Below, one piece after another: positions 6,893 to 14,124 of a DNA stretch of 14,808 nucleotides (positions within the stretch are counted from its first letter, which is position 1; each line of letters begins with the position of its first letter). A program made the translations under genes and the position numbers. The notes under the pieces were generated by a model. It was given only the letters and a program-made list of their open reading frames with translations, ran no database searches and was not told the origin of the DNA. Source of the DNA: JBOGEB01 sp050743125 (lineage in GTDB: Bacteria > Actinomycetota > Nitriliruptoria > Euzebyales > Egibacteraceae); contig JBOGEB010000101.1 in assembly GCA_050743125.1 (NCBI GenBank), forward strand, positions 1 to 14,808. Direction: 5' to 3'.

Positions 6893-7978
6893 ATGAGAGT
6901 AGCCGACAAACTGGATATGACCGCCGACGAGCGGTGCACCTTGGAGCAATGGGTGCGTGCGCATAACACGCCCCAGCGGGTGGTGTTCCGCTGTCGGATC
7001 GTGTTGTTGGCGGCGCAAGGGCTGTCCAATACGGCGATCGCTGAGCGATTGAGCACGACCCGCACGACTGTCGGACTGTGGCGCGACCGGTTCGTTGAAA
7101 TCGGTCCCATCGGCCTGAGACAAATAAAGAAGGGACGTGGTCGTAAGCCGTCGATTCCTGCCGAGAAGATCGCTCAGATCGTGCACGACACGTTACACAC
7201 CAAACCGGAGAACGCGACTCATTAGAGTTGCCGTTTGATGGCCACCCACCATGGGGTCAGCCCTGCCACGGTGCAGCGTATCTGGTCGGCCCGAGACATC
7301 AAGCCGCACCTGGTGGAGACGTTCAAGCTGTCCAACGACCCGAAATTCGAGGAGAAGCTGGTCGACGTGGTCGGGCTGTATCTGAATCCTCCCGAGCACG
7401 CGCTGGTGTTGTGCGTGGACGAGAAAAGCCAGATCCAAGCGTTGGACCGTACCCAGCAAAGCCTGCCGATCAAGCCGGGTCGGGCAGGCACCATGACCCA
7501 CGATTACAAGCGTAACGGCACCACTACGCTGTTCGCCGCGCTCGACATGCTCACCGGCGTGGTCATCGGCCAGTGTCTGCCACGTCACCGCCACCAAGAA
7601 TTTTTGAAATTCATGAATAAGCTCGATGGGGAATTTCCCAAAGATTTGGATTTACATCTGATCGTCGACAACTACGGCACCCACACCCACGATAACGTCA
7701 AGAAATGGTTGAAGAAGCATCCCCGTTTTCATTTTCACTTCATTCCCACCAGCTCGTCCTGGTTGAATCTGGTGGAGCGCTGGTTCCGTGAGCTGACGGA
7801 CAAGGCGATTCGTCGCGGCACGTTCGCGAGCGTGCCCGACCTGATCGCTACGATCGAGGATTTTCTGCGTGTCCACAACAATGATCCGAAACTGTTCGTG
7901 TGGACGGCGTCGGCGGATGCGATCCTCGAAAAGGTCCGCCGTGGACGTGCCGCCCTCGAATCCGTCCAATCAATTTAG
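6893..7978 (+). pseudogene. IS630-family transposase with one internal amber codon
   Basis: The frame opens at ATG 6893 (MRVADKLDMTADERCTLEQW) and would give 361 residues. The N-terminus is a helix-turn-helix region (IVLLAAQGLSNTAIAERLST, then TVGLWRDRF). The catalytic domain has all three acidic residues: Asp in LCVDEKSQIQAL, Asp in LIVDNYGTHTHD, and Glu in SSSWLNLVERWF. The only defect is TAG at 7223-7225 (codon 111; context KPENATH-stop-SCRLMATHHGVS). TGG there would give the Trp expected between His and Ser in this family. The second part alone can start at TTG 7235 or ATG 7238 and holds the whole DDE domain. The stop codon overlaps the first base of the right inverted repeat. Inactive unless the amber codon is suppressed or the split halves cooperate. 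Confidence 0.85.
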
Positions 7979-7992
7979 AGACACTACATCTA

Positions 7993-8094
7993 GAGGCCGT
8001 CAAGGAGCCGATCGCCGCTGCGCTGCTTGCCTGCCAGCAGCCTCTCTACGAGGAGGTCCCCGTCTTCTTCGCGGCTCGTATGCGCACCAGCTGA
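7993..8094 (+). pseudogene. CHC2 zinc-finger gene, 3' part beyond the IS630 insertion
   Basis: After the right-hand CTA the frame reads EAVKEPIAAALLACQQPLYE, then EVPVFFAARMRTS, and stops at TGA 8092-8094. It joins in frame to AGPEQEKPAGDLRTSL on the left of the element, which supports the shared origin. The C-terminal region is helical with no recognised motif. Confidence 0.7.
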
Positions 8095-8418
8095 CCGGGC
8101 AACGAGAAGCCGTTCACCCTTGCTGTCTCCGGCTATCCCTGCAACGCGGGGCGGGCGCGGGTGATCACCGCGCTACTCCCTTTCGATGCTGCTGCTGCGC
8201 GGAGCTGCTCTCGATGCCGGGCTGCCGGTGCGGCGTCTCGTGACGCTCAGGTCGGTGTCGCCGGGGGTTCGGACGAGCACAACGCGCCTTCGTTTGCGCG
8301 TGCGGCACGGTCTTACCCTCATGCCTTTCCGTGCCCATGACCTCTGAGAGCCGGGGATATCCGAGGGCACGCCGCGCCTTCGCCTGGCACTGCCATCCAC
8401 CCGTTCTCGAACTACGGG
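8095..8418. other. Stretch without a recognised gene
   Basis: The longest frame on the minus strand (8165-8437, 90 codons, Arg- and Pro-rich) overlaps the promoter at 8419 and matches no family I know. No RNA gene or strong repeat is visible. Confidence 0.4.
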
Positions 8419-8447
8419 TTGCCGAGGGAGGCGCCAAGGACTACACT
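8419..8447 (+). promoter_or_regulatory. Sigma70-like promoter upstream of the leader terminator
   Basis: TTGCCG 8419-8424 and TACACT 8442-8447 are separated by 17 bases. The expected start is near 8454, about 45 bases before the terminator hairpin at 8500. Confidence 0.5.
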
Positions 8448-8499
8448 GCAGACATTACGTTCCCGCGTTCGCGTATGCTGTGAGCGTGTATGCAGTCTC

Positions 8500-8530
8500 C
8501 GGGAGACCCACGTGGTCTCCCGTATTTTTT
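8500..8530 (+). terminator. Strong intrinsic terminator in the NYN gene leader
   Basis: CGGGAGACC 8500-8508 pairs perfectly with GGTCTCCCG 8514-8522 around a CACGT loop, followed by TA and six T (8525-8530). This is the clearest intrinsic terminator in the window. It lies after the promoter at 8419-8447 and 70 bases before the NYN start codon. Transcripts from that promoter would therefore end as an RNA of about 75 bases unless the hairpin is prevented. Confidence 0.8.
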
Positions 8531-8600
8531 GCGCATCCGCAGGTCCCACGCTCACGGACTCCATCGAGCTGGCGTGACCACTTGACGCGGGAGACAAAGG

Positions 8601-9255
8601 ATGGAGAACATACCTGCAGGCGGCAACCGCCGCGCTCGCCTGTTTATTGACTTCTGGAACTTTCAATTGAATTGGAATGACCGGATGGGACAGACAATCG
8701 GCTGTGACTGGAAAGGGCTTCCGAGTAGGATTCTCACGCGAACGACGGGTCTGGTCTCGACCGCAGGCCTCAGCGGCGCGCTCGAGCTTGAGGAAACGCT
8801 TCTCTATGCGTCGGTAGACCCTCAGACCGAGGGCAGGCTACGGGGGTGGCTCGAGAAACTTTGTGGATCGTTTGCCGAGCTATAACGTGAAGATTCGGGA
8901 ACGGCGCGCGCGAGCTAAGAAGGTCCACTGCCGGCACTGCGGGAAGGAGCTTGAGGCCTGTCCCGAGTGCGCTCACCCCTATTTCCAGAAACCGGAGAAG
9001 GGCGTTGATACCGCCATCGTGACCGATCTTCTGTCGTTGGCATGGCAGGGCGGCTACGACGTGGCGGTTCTCGTGTCCGGAGACGCTGACTTCATCCCTG
9101 CAGTCGAGCACGTGCAGGCAAAGGGGTTGAAGGTCGTGAACGCGAGTTGGTCTCGCCACGGGTTCGAGTTGAAGAAGGCGTGCTGGGCTTCGTTCGATCT
9201 CGACGAGATCGCGCAGGAAGTCGTGCGCGAGCGGGACCCTCAGCCTCCGAATTAG
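8601..9255 (+). pseudogene. NYN-domain (PIN-like) nuclease with Cys4 zinc motif, one frameshift
   Basis: The start is ATG 8601 with GGGAG 7 bases upstream. The first frame (to 8885) begins MENIPAGGNRRARLFIDFWN, where the IDFWNF motif is the first acidic site of NYN domains, and includes ELEETLLYASVDPQTEGRLR. Near 8860 (AAACTTTG) one extra base shifts the frame. Reading on gives VDRLPSYNVKIRERR, a zinc motif CRHCGKELEACPEC (two CxxC pairs 7 residues apart), and the core KGVDTAIVTDLLSLAWQGG, then VAVLVSGDADFIPAVEHVQ with the conserved Asp residues. It ends at 9255. The restored protein of about 217 residues is full length. NYN proteins are Mg2+-dependent ribonucleases; the RNA target is unknown. 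The lesion sits in a short homopolymer, so a sequencing error is possible and the gene may be intact in the cell. Confidence 0.75.
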
Positions 9256-9572
9256 TCCAGTCACGGCCCGACAAAACGCCGTCGCCACCGCACCCTCTGG
9301 TATCGGCTGATATCCGATGGAAGGCGGGGAAGCGTCCCTGGCCTCTGTGACCGTAGATGGCCGTCAGTGTCCGCGCGTGGGCGCGGTTGTGGGCGCAAGG
9401 CAGTTCTGGAGGCGGTGATCTGTGACGTGTGGCGGGCGGTCTGGCGCGAAGATCGTCGTCATGGTTCACGAAGGCTTCGGTGGGCGATTCGAGGGTCGTG
9501 GGTCCTTGAACGGCTACCCTCCACACGCTCTGTGTTGGTCGTCCCGTCGAGGTCGCATACGCAGACGGGGTC
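9256..9572. other. Stretch between two broken genes, nothing recognised
   Basis: It lies between the NYN stop and the aldo/keto reductase stop, which converge here. Short frames on both strands are interrupted or lack ribosome binding sites. An inverted repeat ATCGG/CCGAT near 9303-9319 is too short to interpret. Confidence 0.4.
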
Positions 9573-10547
9573 CTATGTGTGACCTCGGACGGGATGGGGG
9601 CGGTAGGGCTCTTCGAGCTGGGCGATCTCCTGCGGGGAGAGCTGGACTTCGACGACGGCGGCTGCGTCGTCGATGTGGGCGGGCTTGGTGGCGCTGATGA
9701 TGGGGGCGGTGACACCGGGTTTGTGCAGCAGCCAGGCCAGGGCAACCTGCGCTGGGAGGAGGCTGCGTTCGGCGGCGACCTCGGCGAGCCGGTCGATGAC
9801 GTCGAAGTTGGGTCGGTGTAGAGCTGGTCGGTGTGCGGGTCGGTGGCGGCACGGACGGTCCGCCGCTCACCGGTCCGGGGTTGCCGGCGAGCAGGCCGCG
9901 GGCGAGCGGGCTCCAGGGCAGGAGCCCGGCGCCCATGTCGAGGCATTGGGGGATCATCTCGCGCTCCTCTTCCCGGTAGCGCAGGTTGTAGTGGTTCTGC
10001 ATCGAGACCAGACGGGTCCAGCCGCGCAGCTCGACGGTGTGCTGGGCTTTGGCGAACTGCCACGCTCACATGCTGGAGGCGCCGATGTAGCGGGCTTTGC
10101 CGGCCCGAACGATGTCGTGCAGCGCTTCCGTGGTTTCGGCGATCGGCGTGTTGGGGTCCCAGCGGTGGATCTGGTACAAGTCGACATAGTCCGTGCCCAG
10201 GCGCCGCAGGAAGGCGTCGATCGCGTCAAGGACATGTTTGCGGGACAGCCCGCGGTCGTTGGGACCGGGACCGGTCGGCGAGTTGACCTTTGTGGCCAGC
10301 ACATACTGCTCGCGTCGGGGAAAGATCTGGCGGAGCAGCCGGCCGGTGATCTCCTCGGAAGCGCCGTGGGAGTAGACGTCGGCGGTGTCGAAGAGGACGA
10401 TCCCCGCGTCCGCGGGCGCTGCACGATCGGTTTTGCGGGGGCTTTGTCGAGCATCCAGTTCCGCCAGGCGAGGTCGTCGTAGCTCATCATCCCAAGACAA
10501 ATCCGCGACACCTTCATGCCGGTGCCGCCCAGCCGCACGTACTGCAC
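9573..10547 (-). pseudogene. Aldo/keto reductase, heavily decayed
   Basis: The trace starts at GTG 10547 (VQYVRLGGTGMKVSRICLGM), the usual N-terminus of this NADPH-dependent oxidoreductase family. It shifts frame near 10425 into AGIVLFDTADVYSHGASEE, which holds the family Asp and catalytic Tyr (DTADVYS). It continues through a Lys segment (YVLATKVN) and LGTDYVDLYQIHRWDPNTPI to GASSM, followed by TGA at 10068-10066. The same frame resumes with AWQFAKAQHTVELRGWTRLV, QNHYNLRYREEEREMIPQC and WSPLARGLLAG. Further shifts near 9855 and 9811 lead to NFDVIDRLAEVAAERSLLPA, VALAWLLHKPGVTAPII and a stop at 9575-9573. With at least three frameshifts and a stop it cannot be functional. It begins 5 bases after the stop of the XRE-type regulator, on the same strand, with no ribosome binding site of its own. 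Confidence 0.85.
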
Positions 10548-10552
10548 CGGTG

Positions 10553-11875
10553 TCAGGCGATGTGCCGGAGCCGGTCGTCGAGTCTGCGGACGCACGCAAG
10601 GTCGGCCCAAGACGGGTCGAAGGAGTCGCGGACCCCGAGGATCCGCTCGATGCCCAGCACGCAGCCGGCAGGCTGAGCAAGGTCCAGCGACCGGGTCAGC
10701 GCGTCACAGGCTCCCTCTGGTTCTCGGGCAACGGCGAGGACCATCCCGTGATGCCCGTAGGAATACACCCGGCGGCGGAGGTTGGCGGCGCAGCCCAGCA
10801 CCTGCGCGAAGGTGCGGTCGGATTCGTAGGTATGGCCTGCCAGCGCGAGCGTCACCGCCTGCACGCTGCCCAAGTGCCCGTCCATGGCATACCCGAAGGT
10901 GGCCCGGGAGAAGAACCCTTCCGCCCGGTCCTCGCCTACCCCCAGCTGTGTGTGCGCCGTCTCTGCGTCAGCCAAGGCCGCGCCAACGTCGCCGAGGGTC
11001 GCGTGTTGGTCCGCGCGCCATGTCGCCAGCCAGCCTCGGGTGAAGCTGTCCGCGTCGGCTGCTTGGTCGAGCGCTTGGTCGAGCAGCTCCAGCGCCCGAT
11101 CGGGATCACCGCCGCGTCCCCCGCGAGGCGCAGACGAAAACAGATAGCTGAACGCCCCAAGCGCTTGCGCGCGCAGCGGCGGGTTTCCCGCGCAGGCAGC
11201 GAGGTCGCAGGCGGTGGCCAGGTGCCGGTATGCGTCCGTCCAGCGGCTCGCGTGGCAGGCCCACAGACCGGTCTGCGCGTGCACGCCGACGGCGACCACG
11301 TACAGACGGGCACGGTCGCGGTCGGTCATGGGACGGGCCAACAGCTCCAAGACGCTGTCCGCGTAGACGGTCGCCGTCGGGAGCGCGACACGGGGGTCAG
11401 CGTTGCGGTACCGGCTGGCCAGCGCGGCTGCCTCGTCCTCGTGGGCTGCGATGAGCATGCTGTCGACCCGATCGGGCCGGTGCGGCCGCAAGTCGTACGC
11501 GATGCGCTCCATCCTGTCCAGCGCCGCGAGGCCGGCGTCTGCAAGTCCAGCGAGGATGACTTTGAGGGCTTGGCTGCGGTCCGTGACGGCTCCGTCCCCT
11601 CGAATTAGGGCATACAGGGCGTCGAGGGCGTCCAGAGCAGGCGTGCGGATCAGCTTGCGCCGGTCCTCCTCGGACACCTTCAGCACCGCGATTATCGCGT
11701 TGAGCTTGGCTCGGGTCGGCCGTTGGATCTCGCGCTCGTAGGCGGAGATCTCCTCGCGGGTCACCTTGCAGCGCTCCCGGTGCTCGCATGTGAACGCCAA
11801 CTCTTCCTGCGACAGCCCCGCCAGGTCACGCAGCTCGATCAAGACCCGGCCTCGAATCCACACGCCGCGGCTCAT
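10553..11875 (-). CDS. XRE-type helix-turn-helix regulator with long helical C-terminal region
   Basis: The start is ATG 11875-11873 with GGGAGG 7 bases upstream; the open frame continues further upstream but without such a site. The 440-residue product has an N-terminal helix-turn-helix: LIELRDLAGLSQEELAFTCE, then KVTREEISAYEREIQRPTRA (about residues 10 to 60). A long Ala- and Arg-rich helical region follows, with TPR-like segments such as DPDRALELLDQALDQAADAD and WLATWRADQHATLGDVGAAL. Actinomycetes encode many such XRE proteins of about 400 to 450 residues, often on mobile elements, whose C-terminal helices are thought to sense a ligand or protein. No signal peptide or catalytic motif is seen. 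The gene is intact and divergent from the small Cys-rich gene at 11982; the palindrome between them may be its operator. Confidence 0.85.
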   Translation of the reverse strand: MSRGVWIRGRVLIELRDLAGLSQEELAFTCEHRERCKVTREEISAYEREIQRPTRAKLNAIIAVLKVSEEDRRKLIRTPALDALDALYALIRGDGAVTDRSQALKVILAGLADAGLAALDRMERIAYDLRPHRPDRVDSMLIAAHEDEAAALASRYRNADPRVALPTATVYADSVLELLARPMTDRDRARLYVVAVGVHAQTGLWACHASRWTDAYRHLATACDLAACAGNPPLRAQALGAFSYLFSSAPRGGRGGDPDRALELLDQALDQAADADSFTRGWLATWRADQHATLGDVGAALADAETAHTQLGVGEDRAEGFFSRATFGYAMDGHLGSVQAVTLALAGHTYESDRTFAQVLGCAANLRRRVYSYGHHGMVLAVAREPEGACDALTRSLDLAQPAGCVLGIERILGVRDSFDPSWADLACVRRLDDRLRHIA

Positions 11876-11898
11876 CACAACCTCCCTCGATACGACTG

Positions 11899-11916
11899 GT
11901 AAGGGGCACCCTTTAC
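11899..11916. promoter_or_regulatory. Near-palindrome in the divergent promoter region, candidate operator
   Basis: GTAAGGGGCACCCTTTAC is an imperfect palindrome (GTAA-GGG against CCC-TTTAC, one base out of register). It lies 24 bases upstream of the XRE gene start. A weak plus-strand promoter, TTTACA 11912-11917 and TACGTA 11934-11939 with 16 bases between, overlaps its right half and faces the small gene at 11982. Confidence 0.4.
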
Positions 11917-11981
11917 AACTTTTCCGGGATCCATACGTACTCGCCCTGGATCGGGCAGCCGGCGGTGGGGATCCTCGCGCC

Positions 11982-12143
11982 ATGGACCAAAGAGACCGAA
12001 CCGTCTGCACCGAGTGCGGCCAGACCAAGCCTGCCGAGGCGTTCTACCTGGTGCGCGGCCCGCTCACGTATGGGGACTGGCGGGCGCAGCCGTGCGTTGA
12101 CTGCTGCCGCCGACGCGTTGAGCAGGTGGCGGTCCGGCGATGA
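11982..12143 (+). CDS. Small Cys-rich protein, probable zinc ribbon
   Basis: The 53-residue product starts at ATG 11982 (MDQRDRTVCTECGQTKPAEA) and has two pairs of Cys, CTEC and CVDCC, spaced about 30 residues apart, which fits a zinc-binding ribbon. GGTGGGG about 12 bases upstream is a weak ribosome binding site. Its stop overlaps the next start (ATGA at 12140-12143), implying translational coupling. It is the first gene of a three-gene run ending in a WhiB-type protein and is divergent from the XRE regulator. Function unknown; a regulatory or structural zinc protein of a mobile element is an inference. Confidence 0.65.
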   Translation: MDQRDRTVCTECGQTKPAEAFYLVRGPLTYGDWRAQPCVDCCRRRVEQVAVRR

Positions 12144-12388
12144 TGGCCGATCCTGAACGAGCCGAGGAGCGGGACGGCAAGGTCGTCGTGGTCACGCCCT
12201 GCGACTGCCGAGCCGAGGTGGTTCTGGGACGCGCTGGGGTGCTGCTGGCTCGCTGGCAGGCGTGCCCGGAGTGTGAGCGGCGGTGGCTGCTGTACGTGCT
12301 GGGCAGTGGGCGGGTGCTGTGGTCCGAGGTGTGCGCTGTAGCACGACCGGTCCGGTGGTGGCGCGGAGTGCGAAGGTCGTGGCGGTGA
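12140..12388 (+). CDS. Small Cys-containing protein of unknown function
   Basis: The 82-residue product (MMADPERAEERDGKVVVVTP) has CDC near residue 21 and CPEC near residue 42, followed by WLLYVLGSGRVLW and a basic, Trp-rich tail (VRWWRGVRRSWR). The start ATG overlaps the previous stop and its own TGA overlaps the GTG of the WhiB gene (GTGA at 12385-12388), so all three genes look co-translated. The CxC/CxxC pattern could bind zinc. I do not recognise the family. Confidence 0.65.
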   Translation: MMADPERAEERDGKVVVVTPCDCRAEVVLGRAGVLLARWQACPECERRWLLYVLGSGRVLWSEVCAVARPVRWWRGVRRSWR

Positions 12389-12636
12389 CCGACTCAGGCT
12401 GGCGAGGCAAGGCGGCCTGCCGCAAGGAGGACCCGGAATTGTTCTACCCGGTCGGGACTACCGGCCCGGCGCTGGTACAGGTCAGGGAGGCAAAGGCGGT
12501 ATGCGCTCGCTGTCCGGTCGCGGCGCAGTGCCTTGCGTGGGCCTTGGACACCGGTCAGCAGTTCGGGGTATGGGGCGGCAAGAGCGAGGACGAGCGAAAG
12601 GCGATGCGTCCCCGCCGACGCGGGCGGGAGTGGTGA
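12385..12636 (+). CDS. WhiB-family Fe-S transcription factor
   Basis: The start is GTG 12385, coupled to the upstream stop. The frame opens further upstream, but that part lies over the preceding gene. The 83-residue protein has the four WhiB cysteines: one in WRGKAACRKEDPELFYP, then CARC and C in VCARCPVAAQCLAWALDT, which ligate a 4Fe-4S cluster. It also has the beta-turn GVWGG and a C-terminal basic tail (RPRRRGREW) for DNA binding. WhiB-like proteins are restricted to actinobacteria and their phages, usually act with the sigma factor, and respond to redox or nitric oxide. Copies on integrative elements are common. Its stop is 17 bases from the stop of the convergent GntR gene. Intact. Confidence 0.93.
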   Translation: MTDSGWRGKAACRKEDPELFYPVGTTGPALVQVREAKAVCARCPVAAQCLAWALDTGQQFGVWGGKSEDERKAMRPRRRGREW

Positions 12637-12653
12637 CGCCGTGGTCATCGAGT

Positions 12654-13409
12654 TCATGAGCCGTTCGGCCCGATGGGGTAGGTGTCTTCGAACTGCTGGC
12701 GGTCGGCGGGGTAGACGGACTCGACGACCTCGATGGGCACGTCTCGTTCGTCGCGGGCTGCGAACAGGACAGTGAGGACGGGTACGCCGACCGGAATGCC
12801 GAGGGCGGTGGCTTCGTTGGGGGTCGGCATGCGTGCGCCGATGCGTTCGGTGCCAGTCGCGTAGACGCGCCCTGTCTGTTCCTCGACGTAGGCGAACAGC
12901 GCCTTGGGGATCGGCTGGAGCTCGCCGAGCAATGGGGCGGCCTGGACCACCTGGAGGGGGAACCAGCTCGTGGCGATCTCGACGGCGGTGCCGTCGGGTG
13001 TGCGCAGGATGCGTCGTCGGGCGAAGGCTTCGGCGTCCTCGTCGATGTCGAGGAGGACGGCGACCTCGACCGGTGGGATGGCCCGGGTGGTTTGGGTGAT
13101 CTCTGAGGTGAGTCCGGAGGTCAGCAGCGTTCGGGCGCGTCGAGATTGCTGGTGGCGGGTGCGGGAGATACGTCGGATGGGGGGTCGCTGTCTGACGAAG
13201 GCGCCGCGGCCGTGCTCGACGCGGAGCAGGCCCTCGGCGCGGAGGACGGCAATGGCCTGGCGGATGGTGGGCCGGGACAGTCCGTACTTCTCGACCAGTC
13301 GGGTCTCGCTGGGGATGGAATCTCCAGGGGCGTAGTCGCCTCGGTCGATGGCTTCGCGGAGCTGATCTGCGATCTGCTGGTAGCGGGCTCGAGGAGGGAT
13401 GGTACTCAC
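12654..13409 (-). CDS. GntR-family repressor with UTRA domain
   Basis: The start is GTG 13409-13407 with AAGGAGA about 9 bases upstream. The upstream ATG at 13445 would add 12 residues and lacks a good site. The 251-residue protein has a winged helix N-terminus (RYQQIADQLREAIDRGDYAP, then RLVEKYGLSRPTIRQAIAVL, EGLLRVEHGRGAFV) and a HutC-type UTRA ligand domain (RRRILRTPDGTAVEIATSWF, then PLLGELQPIPKALFAYVEEQ, ERIGARMPTPNEATALGIPV). This is the usual repressor of transfer genes on actinomycete integrative-conjugative elements. It faces away from the transfer-region genes at 13570 onward, with a palindrome-containing intergenic region between. The ligand is unknown. Confidence 0.93.
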   Translation of the reverse strand: MSTIPPRARYQQIADQLREAIDRGDYAPGDSIPSETRLVEKYGLSRPTIRQAIAVLRAEGLLRVEHGRGAFVRQRPPIRRISRTRHQQSRRARTLLTSGLTSEITQTTRAIPPVEVAVLLDIDEDAEAFARRRILRTPDGTAVEIATSWFPLQVVQAAPLLGELQPIPKALFAYVEEQTGRVYATGTERIGARMPTPNEATALGIPVGVPVLTVLFAARDERDVPIEVVESVYPADRQQFEDTYPIGPNGS

Positions 13410-13430
13410 GGTCAGCTGTCTCCTTCCGAT

Positions 13431-13547
13431 CGTCAAGACGAGCACTCGTCAGCCTACGACTTGACGAGCTAGGGCGCGGCGCACCTGCCACATCCCCGAC
13501 TTATCAGGACGTCAGCCAACAAGACGTCAAAGCGATAAGACGAGATT
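13431..13547. promoter_or_regulatory. Operator-rich divergent promoter region of the element
   Basis: A perfect 14-base inverted repeat, GACGAG-CA-CTCGTC, lies at 13437-13450. Related half sites recur: GACGAG at 13463-13468 and 13539-13544, and AAGACG at 13435, 13521 and 13537, the last two spaced 16 bases apart. Two GACGTC sites lie at 13508 and 13523. GntR proteins bind such two-fold sites, so this is likely the control region shared by the repressor gene and the transfer operon. Confidence 0.55.
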
Positions 13548-13569
13548 GCCTTATGGAAGAAGGACCGTT

Positions 13570-14124
13570 ATGAAGCTGAGGGTCGACACGTCCGAGTTGA
13601 CGTTTCTGCTGGTGACCGGCCCGGTGCCGGTGCGGGACTACGAGACGCAGCAGGTGAAGCTGGAGGACGGCGTGCCGCTGTTCTCGGTGCGTCTGGTCGC
13701 GATGGGCTCGGGCGAAGCGGAGATCATCAACGTCAAGGTGCCCGGCGAGCCGGTGGGGCTGGTTCCCAGTCAGCCGGTGGTGCTGCGTGAGTTGACCGCG
13801 CAGCCGTGGTCCATTGGGGACAAGTCTGGGGTGGCGTTCCGCGCGATCGGCGTCGAAGCCGTGACGGCTAGCGCCGCAACGGCGCCAAGGCCGGGTGACC
13901 GCCATGGCGTTGGCGCACGTTCACGACTGGATCGACACAGGCGGCGGCACCACCGCGTGTGCCGTCGAGGGCTGCCAGGCGATGCATCACGAGCACCGGT
14001 ACGCCCAAGGCGGCCGGGGATGCTGGTGTTGTGCGTGCGGTGCGTGGGCACCCAAGCCGCCACCGCCCCCGGGCCAGGCCGTCGACCTGTCCGGCTGCAA
14101 CGTCCGCCAGCTCGAGCCGCGTGA
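13570..14124 (+). CDS. Conserved transfer-region protein, C-terminus displaced by a probable frameshift
   Basis: The start is ATG 13570 with GAAGAAGGA 5 bases upstream. The first roughly 100 residues (MKLRVDTSELTFLLVTGPVP, then PLFSVRLVAMGSGEAEIINV, and AQPWSIGDKSGVAFRAIGVE) match the all-beta small protein that follows the GntR gene on many actinomycete integrative elements, normally about 105 to 115 residues. Here the frame runs on to 192 residues, but residues beyond about 105 are Arg- and Pro-rich sequence lying over the next gene. One base earlier in phase, a TGA at 13896-13898 would end the protein near residue 109 and overlap the GTG of the next gene. A one-base change near 13880 therefore probably displaced the true end. 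The function of the family is unknown; it may bind DNA or help replication or transfer. Confidence 0.7.
   Translation: MKLRVDTSELTFLLVTGPVPVRDYETQQVKLEDGVPLFSVRLVAMGSGEAEIINVKVPGEPVGLVPSQPVVLRELTAQPWSIGDKSGVAFRAIGVEAVTASAATAPRPGDRHGVGARSRLDRHRRRHHRVCRRGLPGDASRAPVRPRRPGMLVLCVRCVGTQAATAPGPGRRPVRLQRPPARAA

Larger units (their letters stand above)
6672..7989 (+). mobile_element. IS630-family insertion sequence with readable ends
   Basis: The element is 1,318 bp. The left end ATGTAGTGTCTC (6672-6683) is a perfect 12-bp inverted repeat of the right end GAGACACTACAT (7978-7989). CTA flanks the ends directly on both sides (6669-6671 and 7990-7992), consistent with the TA target duplication of this family within a CTAG site. 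Removing the element and one CTA restores a CTAG target and joins the two parts of the CHC2 gene in one frame. It carries a single transposase gene on the plus strand. Confidence 0.9.

Noticed and set aside
8165..8437. 90-codon minus-strand frame as a gene
   Set aside because: Overlaps the promoter at 8419-8447, rich in Arg and Pro, no good ribosome binding site, no recognised family.
8400..8500. tRNA gene serving as attachment site
   Set aside because: No cloverleaf with a T-loop consensus can be drawn; the only solid structure is the terminator hairpin at 8500.
9092..10069. 325-codon frame on the minus strand
   Set aside because: Ser/Pro/Arg-rich low-complexity translation crossing the reductase remnant and the NYN 3' end; only a short internal segment belongs to the reductase.
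10385..11608. 407-codon frame on the plus strand
   Set aside because: Antisense of the XRE regulator, with no ribosome binding site and no family resemblance.
12394..13491. 365-codon frame on the minus strand
   Set aside because: Arg/Pro/His-rich out-of-frame reading of the GntR gene and of the antisense of the WhiB gene.
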